From the NCBI GenBank assembly GCA_029572965.1, contig JAKPQD010000288.1, forward strand, positions 1 through 64,000: a stretch of DNA of 64,000 nucleotides, read 5' to 3'. The position numbers and the translations under genes were made by a program. Of the stretch, positions 53,194 through 63,117 are shown in pieces (positions within the stretch are counted from its first letter, which is position 1; each line of letters begins with the position of its first letter). The notes below the pieces were generated by a model. It had not been told where the DNA came from. It made no database searches and worked only from the letters and a program-made list of their open reading frames with translations. Source of the DNA: Bacteroidota bacterium. Its GTDB lineage: Bacteria; Bacteroidota; Bacteroidia; Bacteroidales; DTGW01.

Positions 53194-56166
53194 ATGCAAA
53201 TTCTTCTGATTATAATTTTCTTTCTGCTTATCACGATTGTGATATTGATCATTAAACTTCAATCTTTCAGAAAAAAAACAGCTTCGGCCTCTTTACTTGA
53301 AGAAACACCTGAAAATTTAGAAAATCTGAATTTAGAGAAATACACTAAAACACTTGAGAAACTGGTCAAAGAGAAAACCTTTGAGTTGGAACAAAACAAC
53401 CAGGAATTACTTACCCTTAACGAAGAACTTGATGCTGCTAATGAAGAATTGCAAGCTAATAACGATGAGTTAAATTCAATAAATGAGGAACTAAACAATA
53501 CAAACACAATTCTTCAACATGAAATTGAAGGACACAAAAAGACCCAGGCTGAAAAGTCAATAGTAGAGGAAAAACTAAACAAATTCATTTCACAGTCAAG
53601 CGAAGCAATAGTTATTATCAACGAAAAAGGCATTGTAGAAGACTGGAATGATACAATGACCCAAATAACTGGGGTTACAAAAGAAGGAGCCTTAGGTAGT
53701 TTTATTTGGGACGTTACCTATATGATGGCTTTTGACCCTGATAAGGCCGAATTGCTTCGGGAAAGTTTTAAAAAAAATACGATACATTTTTTTGAGGAAA
53801 TAAGAAAGGGTAATAGTAAAGAGCAAGTTTCAGAAACTCAAATAAGACATCACGATTCGTCTCACCGATATATTCGTACTACACTTTTTCCAATATTTAC
53901 GGAGAGTGGTTATTATGGAGGTGTTATAATTTCAGATATTACCCAGAAAAAAGCTATTGAAGCCCAGCTCGAAACGTACCGAAATGAGCTGGAGATGCTT
54001 TTGGAAGAAAAAAACCAACATCTTGAACAATTGTCAGACCGCTTAAATGAGGTATATACATATTCTTCAGATGCCATTACTTTTATGGATATATTGGATG
54101 AAGGAAACACCATAAGAGTGTTCGATTTAAACCCTGTATCTAAGAAACTTTTTAAAATATCCGATGAGCAGCTTCTTAATGGGGTAGATATCACCGAATT
54201 ACTTCCGAAAATAAAAATTGATTCTTTCAGGCAACATATTTTGCCTAAACTACTTGCAGGAAATCCTGTAACATTTACCGAAGATAGAGATACCGGAAAT
54301 GGTTATTGGAATTCAACAATATACCCTGTTAAGGGGGAAACAGGTAAAGTACATCGCATTGCAGCATTTTCGAGAAATGTTACTGCCGAATACGAAAAAA
54401 ACAAGACGCAAGCCATTCTGAATTCAGCTGTCAACAGTTGGCCTTATGAGTTTTGGGTTACTGATGACCAAGGACGGGTTATCCTTCAAAATAAAGCTTC
54501 AATAGAAATATGGGGCGATCTGTCAGGACAACCTATTGATGTGCTTGATATTCCGGAAGAAACTAAACAATTTACTAAAGAAAAAGTGCAGTTGGGCTTA
54601 CATGGAGAGCATACAAGCACCGAATTGGTTTTTGACACGCCAAAGGGCAAACGCTATGTAATGTTCAATATTCACCCGGTGTTTCAAAACGACAAGATAA
54701 CGGGGATATTGGGAATGGGTATAGATATTACCGAATTAAAAACAGCTGAAGAGAATATAAGGAAAAGTGAAGCAAATTACAGGCTGTTGGCCGAGAATAT
54801 TGAAGATGTCATCTGGAAAATGGACATCGAAACCATGCAATATACTTTTATAACCCCTTCAATATATAAGCTCTCCGGCTTTACTGTTGAAGAAGCTATG
54901 GCTCAAAGCCTTGAAGATATGGTGTCACCTGAATCTTTAGAATATGCAAAAACAAATATAGCTGAACGATTACAACAATATTACCAAGGCAATCTGCAAA
55001 ACATTACTCAAAAAAACGAAATAGAGCTAAAATGTAAAAATGGCAGCTTTGTATGGGTAGAAGTAAACAGTACTTTAGTGGCCGATGAGTCGGGAAAACT
55101 CAAAGAAATATTTGCCTCGTCGCGTAATATTACTGAGCGCAAAATTGCTGAAAAGAAGATCAAAGAAAGTGAAGAAAAATTTCGCACTATATTTAATTCG
55201 GCTACAGATGGCATAATACTGCTTGACAACAACTTGAAAATAATGGATATTAACCGGGCTTCCTACGAAAAAACAGGCTACCAATATGAAGAATTAGTCC
55301 ATAATACCATATTCACGCTTTTGAGTAAAGAAGGTATCAATATAATCCAACGCCAAATTAGCGCATTAAAATCAGGCGGTATTGTCCTCAATTTTGAAAC
55401 CGAGATTTTTATAAAGAATGATGGAGTAATACCAGTAGAAGTAATTGCAACAAATATCAACATTAGCGGACAGGAAGCCATCTTGCTAATAGCCCGCGAC
55501 ATCTCCGAACGCAAAAAATTAGAGCGGGAATTACTTAACAGCGTTATTAATACCGAAGAAAAAGACCGTCTTCAGTTTTCGCAAGAGCTGCATGATGGCA
55601 TTGGGCCTCTTTTGTCGGCAGCCAAAATGTACGCAGACTGGCTGGCCGAGCCCAATAAAACATCAGATTCAACAACTATTGTCCCCGAAATACAGAAACT
55701 CATTAACGAATCAACTTTAGCAGTAAGGGACTTGTCATTCAAGCTAAGCCCGCATATTCTGCAGAATTATGGTATTATTGAGGCCCTTAAAGCTTATGCC
55801 GACAAAGTAAATAAGTCAGGTAAGGTTAAGGTCTCTGTTGAAAGTACTGAGCTTGGGCGTTTTGATGAAATTATAGAGGCTACTTCGTATCGTATTATTT
55901 GCGAATGCATTACCAATACTTTAAAACATGCTGATGCAAAAAATATCAGCATTCACACTGTATTAGAAAATGACACACTCATTATTAACTATACTGATGA
56001 TGGCAAAGGGTTTGATGTTGTAAAAGTATTGGAAAACCGAAAAGGAATAGGGTTACTGAATATGCAAAGCCGCTTAAAATCATTGAACGGGACACTCGCT
56101 ATAAATAGCACCTTAGGTAAAGGTACAGTATTTATTATAAAAATCCCTTTATCTTATATAGAATAG
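53194..56166 (+). CDS. Multi-PAS sensor histidine kinase, NarX/DegS (HisKA_3) type
   Basis: 990 residues: one N-terminal transmembrane helix (about 2-24), a coiled coil (about 48-128) with NEELDAANEELQANNDELN repeats, then about five PAS domains (roughly 130-255, 285-405, 410-525, 530-650, 655-775). Several PAS blocks end in ITERK-like or ISERKKLE connectors (SRNITERKIAEKK). The dimerisation domain has QELHDGIGPLL with H800, and the HATPase has ECITNTLKHADAKN, DDGKGFD and KGIGLLNMQSRLKSLNG. It is followed 45 bases later by the LuxR-type regulator that it presumably phosphorylates. Signals sensed by the PAS domains are unknown; no periplasmic domain, so sensing is cytoplasmic. Confidence 0.93.
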   Translation: MQILLIIIFFLLITIVILIIKLQSFRKKTASASLLEETPENLENLNLEKYTKTLEKLVKEKTFELEQNNQELLTLNEELDAANEELQANNDELNSINEELNNTNTILQHEIEGHKKTQAEKSIVEEKLNKFISQSSEAIVIINEKGIVEDWNDTMTQITGVTKEGALGSFIWDVTYMMAFDPDKAELLRESFKKNTIHFFEEIRKGNSKEQVSETQIRHHDSSHRYIRTTLFPIFTESGYYGGVIISDITQKKAIEAQLETYRNELEMLLEEKNQHLEQLSDRLNEVYTYSSDAITFMDILDEGNTIRVFDLNPVSKKLFKISDEQLLNGVDITELLPKIKIDSFRQHILPKLLAGNPVTFTEDRDTGNGYWNSTIYPVKGETGKVHRIAAFSRNVTAEYEKNKTQAILNSAVNSWPYEFWVTDDQGRVILQNKASIEIWGDLSGQPIDVLDIPEETKQFTKEKVQLGLHGEHTSTELVFDTPKGKRYVMFNIHPVFQNDKITGILGMGIDITELKTAEENIRKSEANYRLLAENIEDVIWKMDIETMQYTFITPSIYKLSGFTVEEAMAQSLEDMVSPESLEYAKTNIAERLQQYYQGNLQNITQKNEIELKCKNGSFVWVEVNSTLVADESGKLKEIFASSRNITERKIAEKKIKESEEKFRTIFNSATDGIILLDNNLKIMDINRASYEKTGYQYEELVHNTIFTLLSKEGINIIQRQISALKSGGIVLNFETEIFIKNDGVIPVEVIATNINISGQEAILLIARDISERKKLERELLNSVINTEEKDRLQFSQELHDGIGPLLSAAKMYADWLAEPNKTSDSTTIVPEIQKLINESTLAVRDLSFKLSPHILQNYGIIEALKAYADKVNKSGKVKVSVESTELGRFDEIIEATSYRIICECITNTLKHADAKNISIHTVLENDTLIINYTDDGKGFDVVKVLENRKGIGLLNMQSRLKSLNGTLAINSTLGKGTVFIIKIPLSYIE

Positions 56167-56211
56167 ACTTTGAAATTTTAATACTTTTATAATTGACCAT
56201 CACACAAAACA

Positions 56212-56847
56212 ATGATTAAGATTATCATAGCAGACGACCACACCATGTTTCGCGAAAGCATAAGCAAAATGTTCACCATGCGAAAAACTGTAGAAGTGCT
56301 TGCCGAAGCATCAAACGGAGTTGAACTTTTAGCGCTTCTTGACCATTTTAGCCCGGATATGGTACTTATGGACATTGCCATGCCCGAGATGGATGGCATT
56401 GAAGCTACCAAAAAAGCCTTGGCCAAACAGCCTAACCTGAAAATACTGACACTCTCGTCTTTTGGCGACGAACAGTATTACTTTCAGATGGTCGAAGCCG
56501 GGGCTAAAGGTTTTGTTTTGAAGAATGCCGGGCTTTCTGAACTTGAAATGGCCATCAAAGAGGTAGCCAAAGGCGGGAGCTGGTTTTCGTCTGAGCTTTT
56601 ACAAAAAGTCATAGTCAATTTGAGTGCAAAAAATAAAAAAGAAGACGAAACCGGCCTTACCAACCGCGAAATGGAAATTTTGAAACTAATATGCGAAAAC
56701 CTCACCAACGAACAAATAGCCGAAAAAATTCACCTTAGCTGCGATACGGTCAAATGGCACCGCAACAACATCTTGTCCAAAACAGGCTGTAACAACGCAA
56801 TAGGGCTGCTTATTTATGCTATAAAGCATAAGCTTGTGAAGATTTGA
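56212..56847 (+). CDS. NarL/LuxR-family response regulator
   Basis: 211 residues: receiver (1-120) with D8-D9, phospho-acceptor D54 in VLMDIAMPEMDGI, switch serine in LTLSSFGDE and lysine in GFVLKNAG; linker; and a C-terminal HTH_LuxR domain (about 145-211) with LTNREMEILKLICENLTNEQ and IHLSCDTVKWHRNNILSKTG. It binds DNA as a dimer after phosphorylation, presumably by the kinase encoded just upstream. Targets unknown; the chemosensory operon begins 700 bases downstream. Confidence 0.95.
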   Translation: MIKIIIADDHTMFRESISKMFTMRKTVEVLAEASNGVELLALLDHFSPDMVLMDIAMPEMDGIEATKKALAKQPNLKILTLSSFGDEQYYFQMVEAGAKGFVLKNAGLSELEMAIKEVAKGGSWFSSELLQKVIVNLSAKNKKEDETGLTNREMEILKLICENLTNEQIAEKIHLSCDTVKWHRNNILSKTGCNNAIGLLIYAIKHKLVKI

Positions 56848-56920
56848 CAATTAACTGGATTTCTATATAAGAAAAATAGCTAATGTTTTAAACTATAGCT
56901 TCTTAACTTTTGTACTTGTT

Positions 56921-56943
56921 CAGCTTAGGCTTTGCCTGAGCTG
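56921..56943. repeat. Hairpin in the 56.8-57.5 kb repeat region
   Basis: CAGCTTAGGC, TTT, GCCTGAGCTG: ten pairs with one wobble and a three-base loop. No T-tract follows. Part of a cluster of structured elements. Confidence 0.6.
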
Positions 56944-56966
56944 AGTTTATGCCGTCAGGCTATAAG

Positions 56967-57273
56967 CAGAAAAGTTTCCATGAAACAGGCGAAGCATTAA
57001 AAAGAAAAAATTCCTTTTCATCGCCTTTTTGTTCGATTTCGGCCGAGAAGCCTAACACTCCTGTTGTTTGTTTATTGCTACATTACCAGGCTTCGAGGGT
57101 GAAAGAGTTAAGGCGATAAAAGTTTTTGAGCAACTTTTTTCGACAAAAAAGTTGCATAGAGACTTAGTATTTATTGCTATTCAAATGTTTTAATAATAAT
57201 AGACAATGTTATTCTTATATCGAACACAGGTTGAATAGCAAATCAAATCTGCCGTGGCATGGAAACTTTTCTG
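56967..57273. mobile_element. Possible MITE-like element bounded by 16-bp inverted repeats
   Basis: CAGAAAAGTTTCCATG (56967-56982) is exactly complementary to CATGGAAACTTTTCTG (57258-57273). Between them lie a perfect 11-bp hairpin (GCAACTTTTTT at 57130-57140 with AAAAAAGTTGC at 57145-57155) and the second copy of the 33-bp repeat. No transposase and no open frame with family similarity. The pattern resembles non-coding dispersed elements I recall from other Bacteroidota genomes; I saw no target duplication. Confidence 0.4.
57192..57224 (+). repeat. 33-bp dispersed repeat, copy B
   Basis: Matches 23519-23551 at 31 of 33 positions, in the same orientation. The gap 56848-57546 has no gene that I can support. 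Confidence 0.75.
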
Positions 57274-57498
57274 TTTAGTTAATGTCTGTAAATATCAGAT
57301 ACATAAGCATACTACTTCTTTGCTTAATGACTTTTAACCTATAATGTAAAAATCTTGTCAAACCAAGCATACAACTTTATGTGTATTTTATCCCCCTACA
57401 TTGAGATGGGGTACCCCCCTTTTTAACAATGGCCCAAAACCATTCCCTTATTGGTTAAATCCATTTTTCTGGCCGGTGTTTTTGCTTGTCGGGCAAAA

Positions 57499-57506
57499 TA
57501 ACTTTG
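57499..57506 (+). promoter_or_regulatory. Candidate -7 box of the chemosensory operon
   Basis: TAACTTTG fits TAnnTTTG and lies 40 bases before the ATG at 57547. TTTG at 57481-57484 is a possible -33 element with a short 14-base spacer. Confidence 0.5.
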
Positions 57507-57546
57507 GACTAACAATTACACAAGTAAAAAATCAAATTAAGGGGAT

Positions 57547-57978
57547 ATGAAAACGTTAAATATAATTCTGGTCGATGATAACGAATCCTTTAGAGAGGCA
57601 TTGAAAAAAGTACTGGTTACAAAATACAATGCCAATATTATTGCAGAAGCATCAAGCGGTGAAGAATTTCAGCAAATCAAAATTCTTCGAAAAGCTGATG
57701 TAATCCTTATGGATGTTATGATACCAGACATAGATGGTATTACACTTACCAAAAAAGCACTGTGGCACGAACCCAGCTTGAAATTTATAGCAATCACCTT
57801 GCATTATGACAAAGTATATCTGGAAACATTACTCGAAGCTGGATTTAAAGGCTGTATTTTCAAAAACAACATTTTTTCAGAACTCGAACCAGCCTTAGAA
57901 ACCGTAATAAACAATAGATACTACTTCCCTCAGGATATTTCCATCGATGGTAGGGATTATTTTTCAATCAAAAAATGA
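57547..57978 (+). CDS. Stand-alone receiver of NarL type (CheY-like position)
   Basis: 143 residues, receiver only: D10-D11, phospho-acceptor D56 in VILMDVMIPDIDGI, T84 in FIAITLHYD and K106 in GCIFKNNIF. The sequence is closer to the receivers of NarL/LuxR regulators than to classical CheY, but the HTH is missing; after residue 120 only a short unrelated tail remains. It is the first gene of the cheA-cheW-mcp run, six bases before cheA, so it is the likely phosphate acceptor of that CheA. Confidence 0.88.
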   Translation: MKTLNIILVDDNESFREALKKVLVTKYNANIIAEASSGEEFQQIKILRKADVILMDVMIPDIDGITLTKKALWHEPSLKFIAITLHYDKVYLETLLEAGFKGCIFKNNIFSELEPALETVINNRYYFPQDISIDGRDYFSIKK

Positions 57979-57984
57979 TTAACC

Positions 57985-60039
57985 ATGGATATGAATCAAT
58001 TAAAACTGAAGTTTATTGATGAAGCCGAATCACTTTTAACCAGTTTAGACAACGTACTTATCGAGCTGGAAAAGACCGACGACCTGCAAAATATCAACGA
58101 GGCATTCAGGGTGATGCATACTATTAAAGGGGCCAGCGGCATGTTTGGCTTTGACAAAATAGTTGAAATAACGCACGAGCTCGAAAGTATTTATGACCTA
58201 CTGCGTCAAAAGACGCTGCAATTGAACCCTTCTATAATTGATATTACCTTCACTGCTGCTGACCACATAAGGGCGTTACTCATTGACGAAGCTTTCAGCA
58301 ACGAAAACAATATCAAAAGGCATAAGTTGCTTAAAGAATCTATAGACGTTGTCAAAGGTATAAAAACCCCAGAAAGTAAAAAGACAGAACCCAAAACAAC
58401 CTCAACTCCCAATGAAATTAAAGTATCAAACAAACCCACTACTGGCAATATAGATAAAAAGGCTACATGGAACATATTGTTTTACCCAAACGAAGAATTG
58501 ATAAAACGTTGTGTAAACATGGCCTATACATTTCATGACCTGTTTGCTCTTGGCGAGTATAAAATTTCAAGCAAGCCATTTAACAATAGCGAAGGCGAAT
58601 TTTGGAGCATTTTCCTCGTTACTGACCAACCTTTTGAAGAAATTGAGAATGCCCTGATGTTTGTTATGGACTATTGCAAAATATCAAAAGTTGCAGATTT
58701 TGACATTTTCAACCCAACAGAACTTGAAAAACGCGATGAACAATTGAATAATATTACTCAACATATAGAAGCCTTTGACACAACTGATATGCAAAACAAT
58801 GCACCTAATAATGCAAATGATTCCGGCAAAGAACTCATTCATTTGATTAACAAAACCAATAACCAGCAACCAGTACAAATGACACCTAAAGCTACAACTC
58901 GCATCAATGTTGAAGCTTCAAAACTTGACACACTGATGTACCTCGTAAGTGAATTGGTTACAACAAAATCCGAGCTGCTTATTGCTCTCAAAAAACATGA
59001 TGAAGAAAAATCCATAGATGCCGCCGAAAAAATTGAAAAACTTTCTAAGCTTTTTAGTGACAACGCCCTGAGCATCCGCATGGTTTCTTTGCACGAAATG
59101 TTGAATAAATTCAAAAGGCTCATCCGCGATTTGGCCAAGCAACTGGGCAAACAAATCGAATTTGAAATTATTGGAGAAGATACTGAGCTTGATAAAAACA
59201 TCATTGATGCTATAGGAGAGCCAATAATGCACCTTATCCGCAACTGCATAGATCACGGTATAGAAATACCCGAAAAACGCATAGCAAAAGGGAAACCAGA
59301 AACCGGAACAATTAAGTTCGAGGCCCAGAAAACAGGCAATTACGTATATATCACCATTAGTGACGATGGTAATGGCATTAATACTGAATACGTTTATAAC
59401 AAAGCTGTCGATAAAGGCTTTATACAACCCGGAACAAATCTGACTGAAAAAGAAATCATGGACTTAATATTCCTTCCGGGTTTTTCAACAGCCGAAAGCC
59501 TTTCAAATGTCTCAGGCAGGGGCATAGGAATGGATATTGTCTTAAAAAGAATCCATGACATTCGGGGCGAGATTATAGTCTCTTCAACCAAAAACATAGG
59601 AACAGCCTTTACCTTAAAATTGCAACAAACCGTATCCATTATTAGCACTTTGTTGGTAACATCTGGCAAAACAACATACGCTATACCTATTGAAGATATT
59701 GAAGCCTGCAATATCGAGCTTGACGAAAACACCACCAATACCCAGAGTAAACTTATCAGATATAACAACGAACTACTCCCATTTTACATTTTAAAGGGCT
59801 ATACAATGCATGCAGAAGACAGCAGTTGCTCTCAAAAACTGATTATCATCAATAAACAATCTAAGCGATACGCCATCATTGCAGATACAATTATTGGAGA
59901 ATACCAGGCAGTTATTAAGCCGTTGGGAAAAGCTTTTTCCGAGGTAAAGCATTTGTCTGGTGCCAGTTTGCTTGGAGACGGAAGTATAGCTTTATTGCTC
60001 GATACCGATAATGTATGGTTTAAAACATCTAATAATTAG
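57985..60039 (+). CDS. cheA: Chemotaxis histidine kinase CheA
   Basis: 684 residues. P1 HPt domain (1-105) with the phosphorylated H45 in FRVMHTIKGASGMFGF; a variable middle part (about 150-235) with a small alpha/beta domain (WNILFYPNEELIKRCVNMAY); P3 dimer helices (RINVEASKLDTLMYLVSELV); P4 ATPase with EPIMHLIRNCIDHGIEIPE, DDGNGI and GRGIGMDIV; and P5 CheW-like domain (about 545-684). All catalytic parts are present. The middle domain is not a clear P2. Genes for cheR, cheB or flagella are not in the window. Confidence 0.95.
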   Translation: MDMNQLKLKFIDEAESLLTSLDNVLIELEKTDDLQNINEAFRVMHTIKGASGMFGFDKIVEITHELESIYDLLRQKTLQLNPSIIDITFTAADHIRALLIDEAFSNENNIKRHKLLKESIDVVKGIKTPESKKTEPKTTSTPNEIKVSNKPTTGNIDKKATWNILFYPNEELIKRCVNMAYTFHDLFALGEYKISSKPFNNSEGEFWSIFLVTDQPFEEIENALMFVMDYCKISKVADFDIFNPTELEKRDEQLNNITQHIEAFDTTDMQNNAPNNANDSGKELIHLINKTNNQQPVQMTPKATTRINVEASKLDTLMYLVSELVTTKSELLIALKKHDEEKSIDAAEKIEKLSKLFSDNALSIRMVSLHEMLNKFKRLIRDLAKQLGKQIEFEIIGEDTELDKNIIDAIGEPIMHLIRNCIDHGIEIPEKRIAKGKPETGTIKFEAQKTGNYVYITISDDGNGINTEYVYNKAVDKGFIQPGTNLTEKEIMDLIFLPGFSTAESLSNVSGRGIGMDIVLKRIHDIRGEIIVSSTKNIGTAFTLKLQQTVSIISTLLVTSGKTTYAIPIEDIEACNIELDENTTNTQSKLIRYNNELLPFYILKGYTMHAEDSSCSQKLIIINKQSKRYAIIADTIIGEYQAVIKPLGKAFSEVKHLSGASLLGDGSIALLLDTDNVWFKTSNN

Positions 60040-60060
60040 GAACTTAAAAAAGTAAGTACG

Positions 60061-60498
60061 ATGAAAGCCAACACATATTTGACATTCAAACTTGGACAAG
60101 AACTTTTTGCCGTAAATGTTGACAATGTACTTGAGGTGCTCGAAAGACAGCTGATTACTCCTGTGCCCGATGCTCCCAAGAATCTATTAGGCATTATCAA
60201 CTTTAGGGGCGAAATCTTACCTGTTTTAAACACACATCTGAAATTTAACCTTACGGTTGAAGATAACGAGGAGTTGGAGCGACTTTTAATAGTATTTGAA
60301 ATAGGCCAGGACGAAAACAAATATTCGGTCGCAGCTACAGCCGATGCTGTTAAAGATGTAATCGAGGTCGCTAACGAACAAATTAAACCAGTTCCCGAAA
60401 ACGGGATAAGCTATGACAGCAAGTACCTGACTGGAATAACAAACTATAACAACCAATTTGTCATGCTGCTCAATACAATCAAAGCATTCAGTTTTTAA
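60061..60498 (+). CDS. cheW: Chemotaxis coupling protein CheW
   Basis: 145 residues of the CheW fold: LTFKLGQELFAVNVDNVLEV, PKNLLGIINFRGEILPVLNT (the conserved G-I-I-N-x-R-G-E-I/V-P-V loop) and YLTGITNYNNQFVMLLN. It links CheA P5 to the receptor. It sits 21 bases after cheA and 43 bases before the receptor gene, so all four genes are probably one operon. Confidence 0.95.
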   Translation: MKANTYLTFKLGQELFAVNVDNVLEVLERQLITPVPDAPKNLLGIINFRGEILPVLNTHLKFNLTVEDNEELERLLIVFEIGQDENKYSVAATADAVKDVIEVANEQIKPVPENGISYDSKYLTGITNYNNQFVMLLNTIKAFSF

Positions 60499-60541
60499 AA
60501 TAAAAAAATACAATTTAAATATTCACTAAAAATCAATAGTC

Positions 60542-62836
60542 ATGAAAAAATTGATGATCAAATCAAAAATCCTTCTTGGGTTCGGAATTATCCAGTTATT
60601 AATAATTGTGATAGCCACCTTAGGAATAATAAAAATGTACCAAATGAACAATGCCAGCCAAGATATGGCTACAGTCCATTTACCTTCAGTTTATCATGCC
60701 GGGAGCATGAATACAGACAAAGAACAAATCCGTAATAAAGAATATCGTTACTTATCAAACGTCAATGATGAAGAAAAAGCTAAGACAGAAAAACTTACTA
60801 AAGAAATTGCCAATTCTTACAAAGAGCACCTTAATATTTATCAGGCAAAATTGGTAAAAAATGATGAAGAAAAGATGTTGATTGACTCAGCAGCTATATA
60901 TTTCGAGCAGTACATGAAATTGCACGAGCAGATTATTGCTTTTTCAAATGAGAAAAAAATGGATAAAGCCCGTGAATTGATGGCTGGTGAAGCCCGAATA
61001 GTTTTTTATACCTGGACAGAAGTCCTTGATAAATTGGTAGAGTTGAATAAAGACGAGGCTGCAACTATAGCTGCTTCTTCAGATAAAGCATTTGGCATCC
61101 TGTTTTATGTAGTAATTATTGGAGTGCTCTTTGGCAGCATTATGTGTATCATTATGGCATTCTACATTGCCAACGGAATATCAAGAAATCTGAGCCAGAT
61201 AAATGAAGCAGCCCGGAATATTGCTCAAGGTAACCTGGATATCAACATGCAAATTGATACCAAAGATGAGATATACGCTCTCGCCCAGTCATTCGAAGTA
61301 ATGATAAATGCCTTAAAATCACTAATCAATGACACCCAGATGTTAGCCAAAGCCAGTTATGATGGCGAACTGAACAAACGCGCCAATATTGAAAAACATC
61401 AGGGCGATTATCAAAAAATTGTTAAAGGGATGAATGAAACCTTAGATGGCATTGTTGCACCTTTGAATGTTACAAGTGAATATCTTGATAAAATCTCTCA
61501 AGGCATCATTCCCGAAAAAATTACCAAGGAATACAAAGGCGAATACAACAATTTGAAAAACAGCATCAACCGCTGCATCGATGGATTAGCAGGGCTTATT
61601 GAAGCCAATTTGGTAATGCAAAAGCTGGCAGTTAGTGATGCAACTTTAAAGGTACAAGGTTCATACCAGGGGATATTTGCTCAAATAGCTGATGCCACCA
61701 ATAAAGTATATGATTCTTTCAATAATATATCTAATGCCATTGAATTATTTGCTATTGGTGATTTCAAAACCCTCAACGAAATGAACCAGTCATTTGTAAA
61801 ACTATCAGAAAATGATAAAATTGTGCCGGCATTCAAGAATTTAAACGCTGCCATGAACCAAATTGCCGAAAAAGCAAAACAAATAGCAGAAGGTGATTTA
61901 ACAGTAACGCTCGAAAAACGGTCAGAAAATGACATCCTAATGCAAGCACTAAACGATATGGTAACGCGTTTGAATGAAATCGTAGTACAAATCATGGAAT
62001 CAGCACAAAATGTATCTGCGGGCAGTAGCCAACTTAGCAGCACTTCAGTACAAATAGCACAGGGAGCCAACGAGCAAGCTTCTGCAGCCGAAGAAGTATC
62101 TTCTTCTATTGAAGAAATGAACTCCACCATACAGCAAAACACTGACAATGCTGTTCAAACAGAAAAAATAGCCAAATCGGCATACAAAGGCGTTGAAGAT
62201 GTGAGCAATGCTGCCATGAAGAGCCTGGAGGCAACAAAACAAATCGCCGAGAAAATCAAAATCATCAACTCCATTGCTGAAAAGACTGATATACTTGCCA
62301 TCAATGCTGCCATTGAAGCAGCCCGTGCTGGTGAACACGGAAAAGGCTTTGCCGTTGTTGCTGCCGAAGTACGCAAACTTGCCGAAACCAGTCAAAAAGC
62401 TGCCGTTGAAATAAACGCTCTTTCAGCTTCAAGCCTTAAGCTTACTCTGGAAGGCGGTGAACTAATGTCTAAATTGATACCCGAAATACAGCGCACCTCA
62501 ACCTTGGTTCAAGAAATAGCTGCTGCAAGTAACGAACAAAACTCAGGCGCTATGCAAATTGCCAAAGCCATTGAGCAACTCTCATCTGTAACCCAGGAAA
62601 ATTCAGCCTCAGCTGAAGAAATGAGCTCAACAGCCGAAGAATTAGCTTCTCAGGCAGAAGCTTTGCAAGAAACAATTGGTTTTTTTACCACAAGTAAAAA
62701 CGCGTCTGTTGACACTAAAAGTACCCAACAGGCTAAACAAATCACAATAGACAATAAAGTCAAACCTCTAAAAAAGAAAATAATCAAAACTACTGATGTT
62801 AAAGACCAGAAAGATATCGATTTTGAATCGTTCTAA
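60542..62836 (+). CDS. Methyl-accepting chemotaxis protein
   Basis: 764 residues. Transmembrane helices at about 11-31 and 180-206 enclose a four-helix-bundle sensor (about 35-175, with SVYHAGSMNTDKEQIRNKEY, typical of 4HB_MCP). After helix 2 come a HAMP domain (NLSQINEAARNIAQGNLDI) and one or more further HAMP-like units (EYLDKISQGIIPEKITKEY, QIAEGDLTVTLEKRSENDI). The signalling hairpin tip is IAEKTDILAINAAIEAARAGEHGKGFAVVAAEVR pattern, around 575-610, with flanking methylation-type helices (SASAEEMSSTAEEL). No CheR pentapeptide at the end; the tail is lysine-rich. Ligand unknown. Confidence 0.95.
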   Translation: MKKLMIKSKILLGFGIIQLLIIVIATLGIIKMYQMNNASQDMATVHLPSVYHAGSMNTDKEQIRNKEYRYLSNVNDEEKAKTEKLTKEIANSYKEHLNIYQAKLVKNDEEKMLIDSAAIYFEQYMKLHEQIIAFSNEKKMDKARELMAGEARIVFYTWTEVLDKLVELNKDEAATIAASSDKAFGILFYVVIIGVLFGSIMCIIMAFYIANGISRNLSQINEAARNIAQGNLDINMQIDTKDEIYALAQSFEVMINALKSLINDTQMLAKASYDGELNKRANIEKHQGDYQKIVKGMNETLDGIVAPLNVTSEYLDKISQGIIPEKITKEYKGEYNNLKNSINRCIDGLAGLIEANLVMQKLAVSDATLKVQGSYQGIFAQIADATNKVYDSFNNISNAIELFAIGDFKTLNEMNQSFVKLSENDKIVPAFKNLNAAMNQIAEKAKQIAEGDLTVTLEKRSENDILMQALNDMVTRLNEIVVQIMESAQNVSAGSSQLSSTSVQIAQGANEQASAAEEVSSSIEEMNSTIQQNTDNAVQTEKIAKSAYKGVEDVSNAAMKSLEATKQIAEKIKIINSIAEKTDILAINAAIEAARAGEHGKGFAVVAAEVRKLAETSQKAAVEINALSASSLKLTLEGGELMSKLIPEIQRTSTLVQEIAAASNEQNSGAMQIAKAIEQLSSVTQENSASAEEMSSTAEELASQAEALQETIGFFTTSKNASVDTKSTQQAKQITIDNKVKPLKKKIIKTTDVKDQKDIDFESF

Positions 62837-62869
62837 GTCTCGTCAATAAAAATAGCTATTGCTGTCATA

Positions 62870-62904
62870 ATCCTCCGGGAGTATAAAGCACCCGGAGGGT
62901 TTTT
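62870..62904 (+). terminator. Terminator of the chemosensory operon
   Basis: CCTCCGGG (62872-62879) and CCCGGAGG (62891-62898) with two further outer pairs (62870-62871 with 62899-62900), then TTTT. Perfect core stem, 11-base loop, 35 bases after the receptor stop. Confidence 0.9.
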
Positions 62905-63008
62905 AAAATTTTCTATCTCTACAAACAATGTTCTCCTTTACAGGTTTTACACTGATAAGGCCTATTTACAAACTCTTTACCTATAACGCACAACCCTACT
63001 AACCGATT

Positions 63009-63038
63009 TTACCGGGTTCATCAGGGCTGACCCGGTAA
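63009..63038. repeat. Hairpin upstream of the decarboxylase-like remnant
   Basis: TTACCGGGT (63009-63017) and ACCCGGTAA (63030-63038) form a perfect 9-bp stem. A smaller TCCC/GGGA hairpin follows near 63053. No T-tract; meaning unknown. Confidence 0.5.
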
Positions 63039-63117
63039 GTTCTATAGGTATTGTCCCTTTCGGGAAAAAGCCTCCTAATGATTAATTGGTGTTTAACCTT
63101 AGCATCCCTGTAAATAG

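Noticed and set aside
57060-57190. Short peptide-coding stretch in the 56.8-57.5 kb gap
   Set aside because: The open frame has no start, crosses a perfect hairpin and ends in tandem stops; it is better explained as a non-coding repeat.
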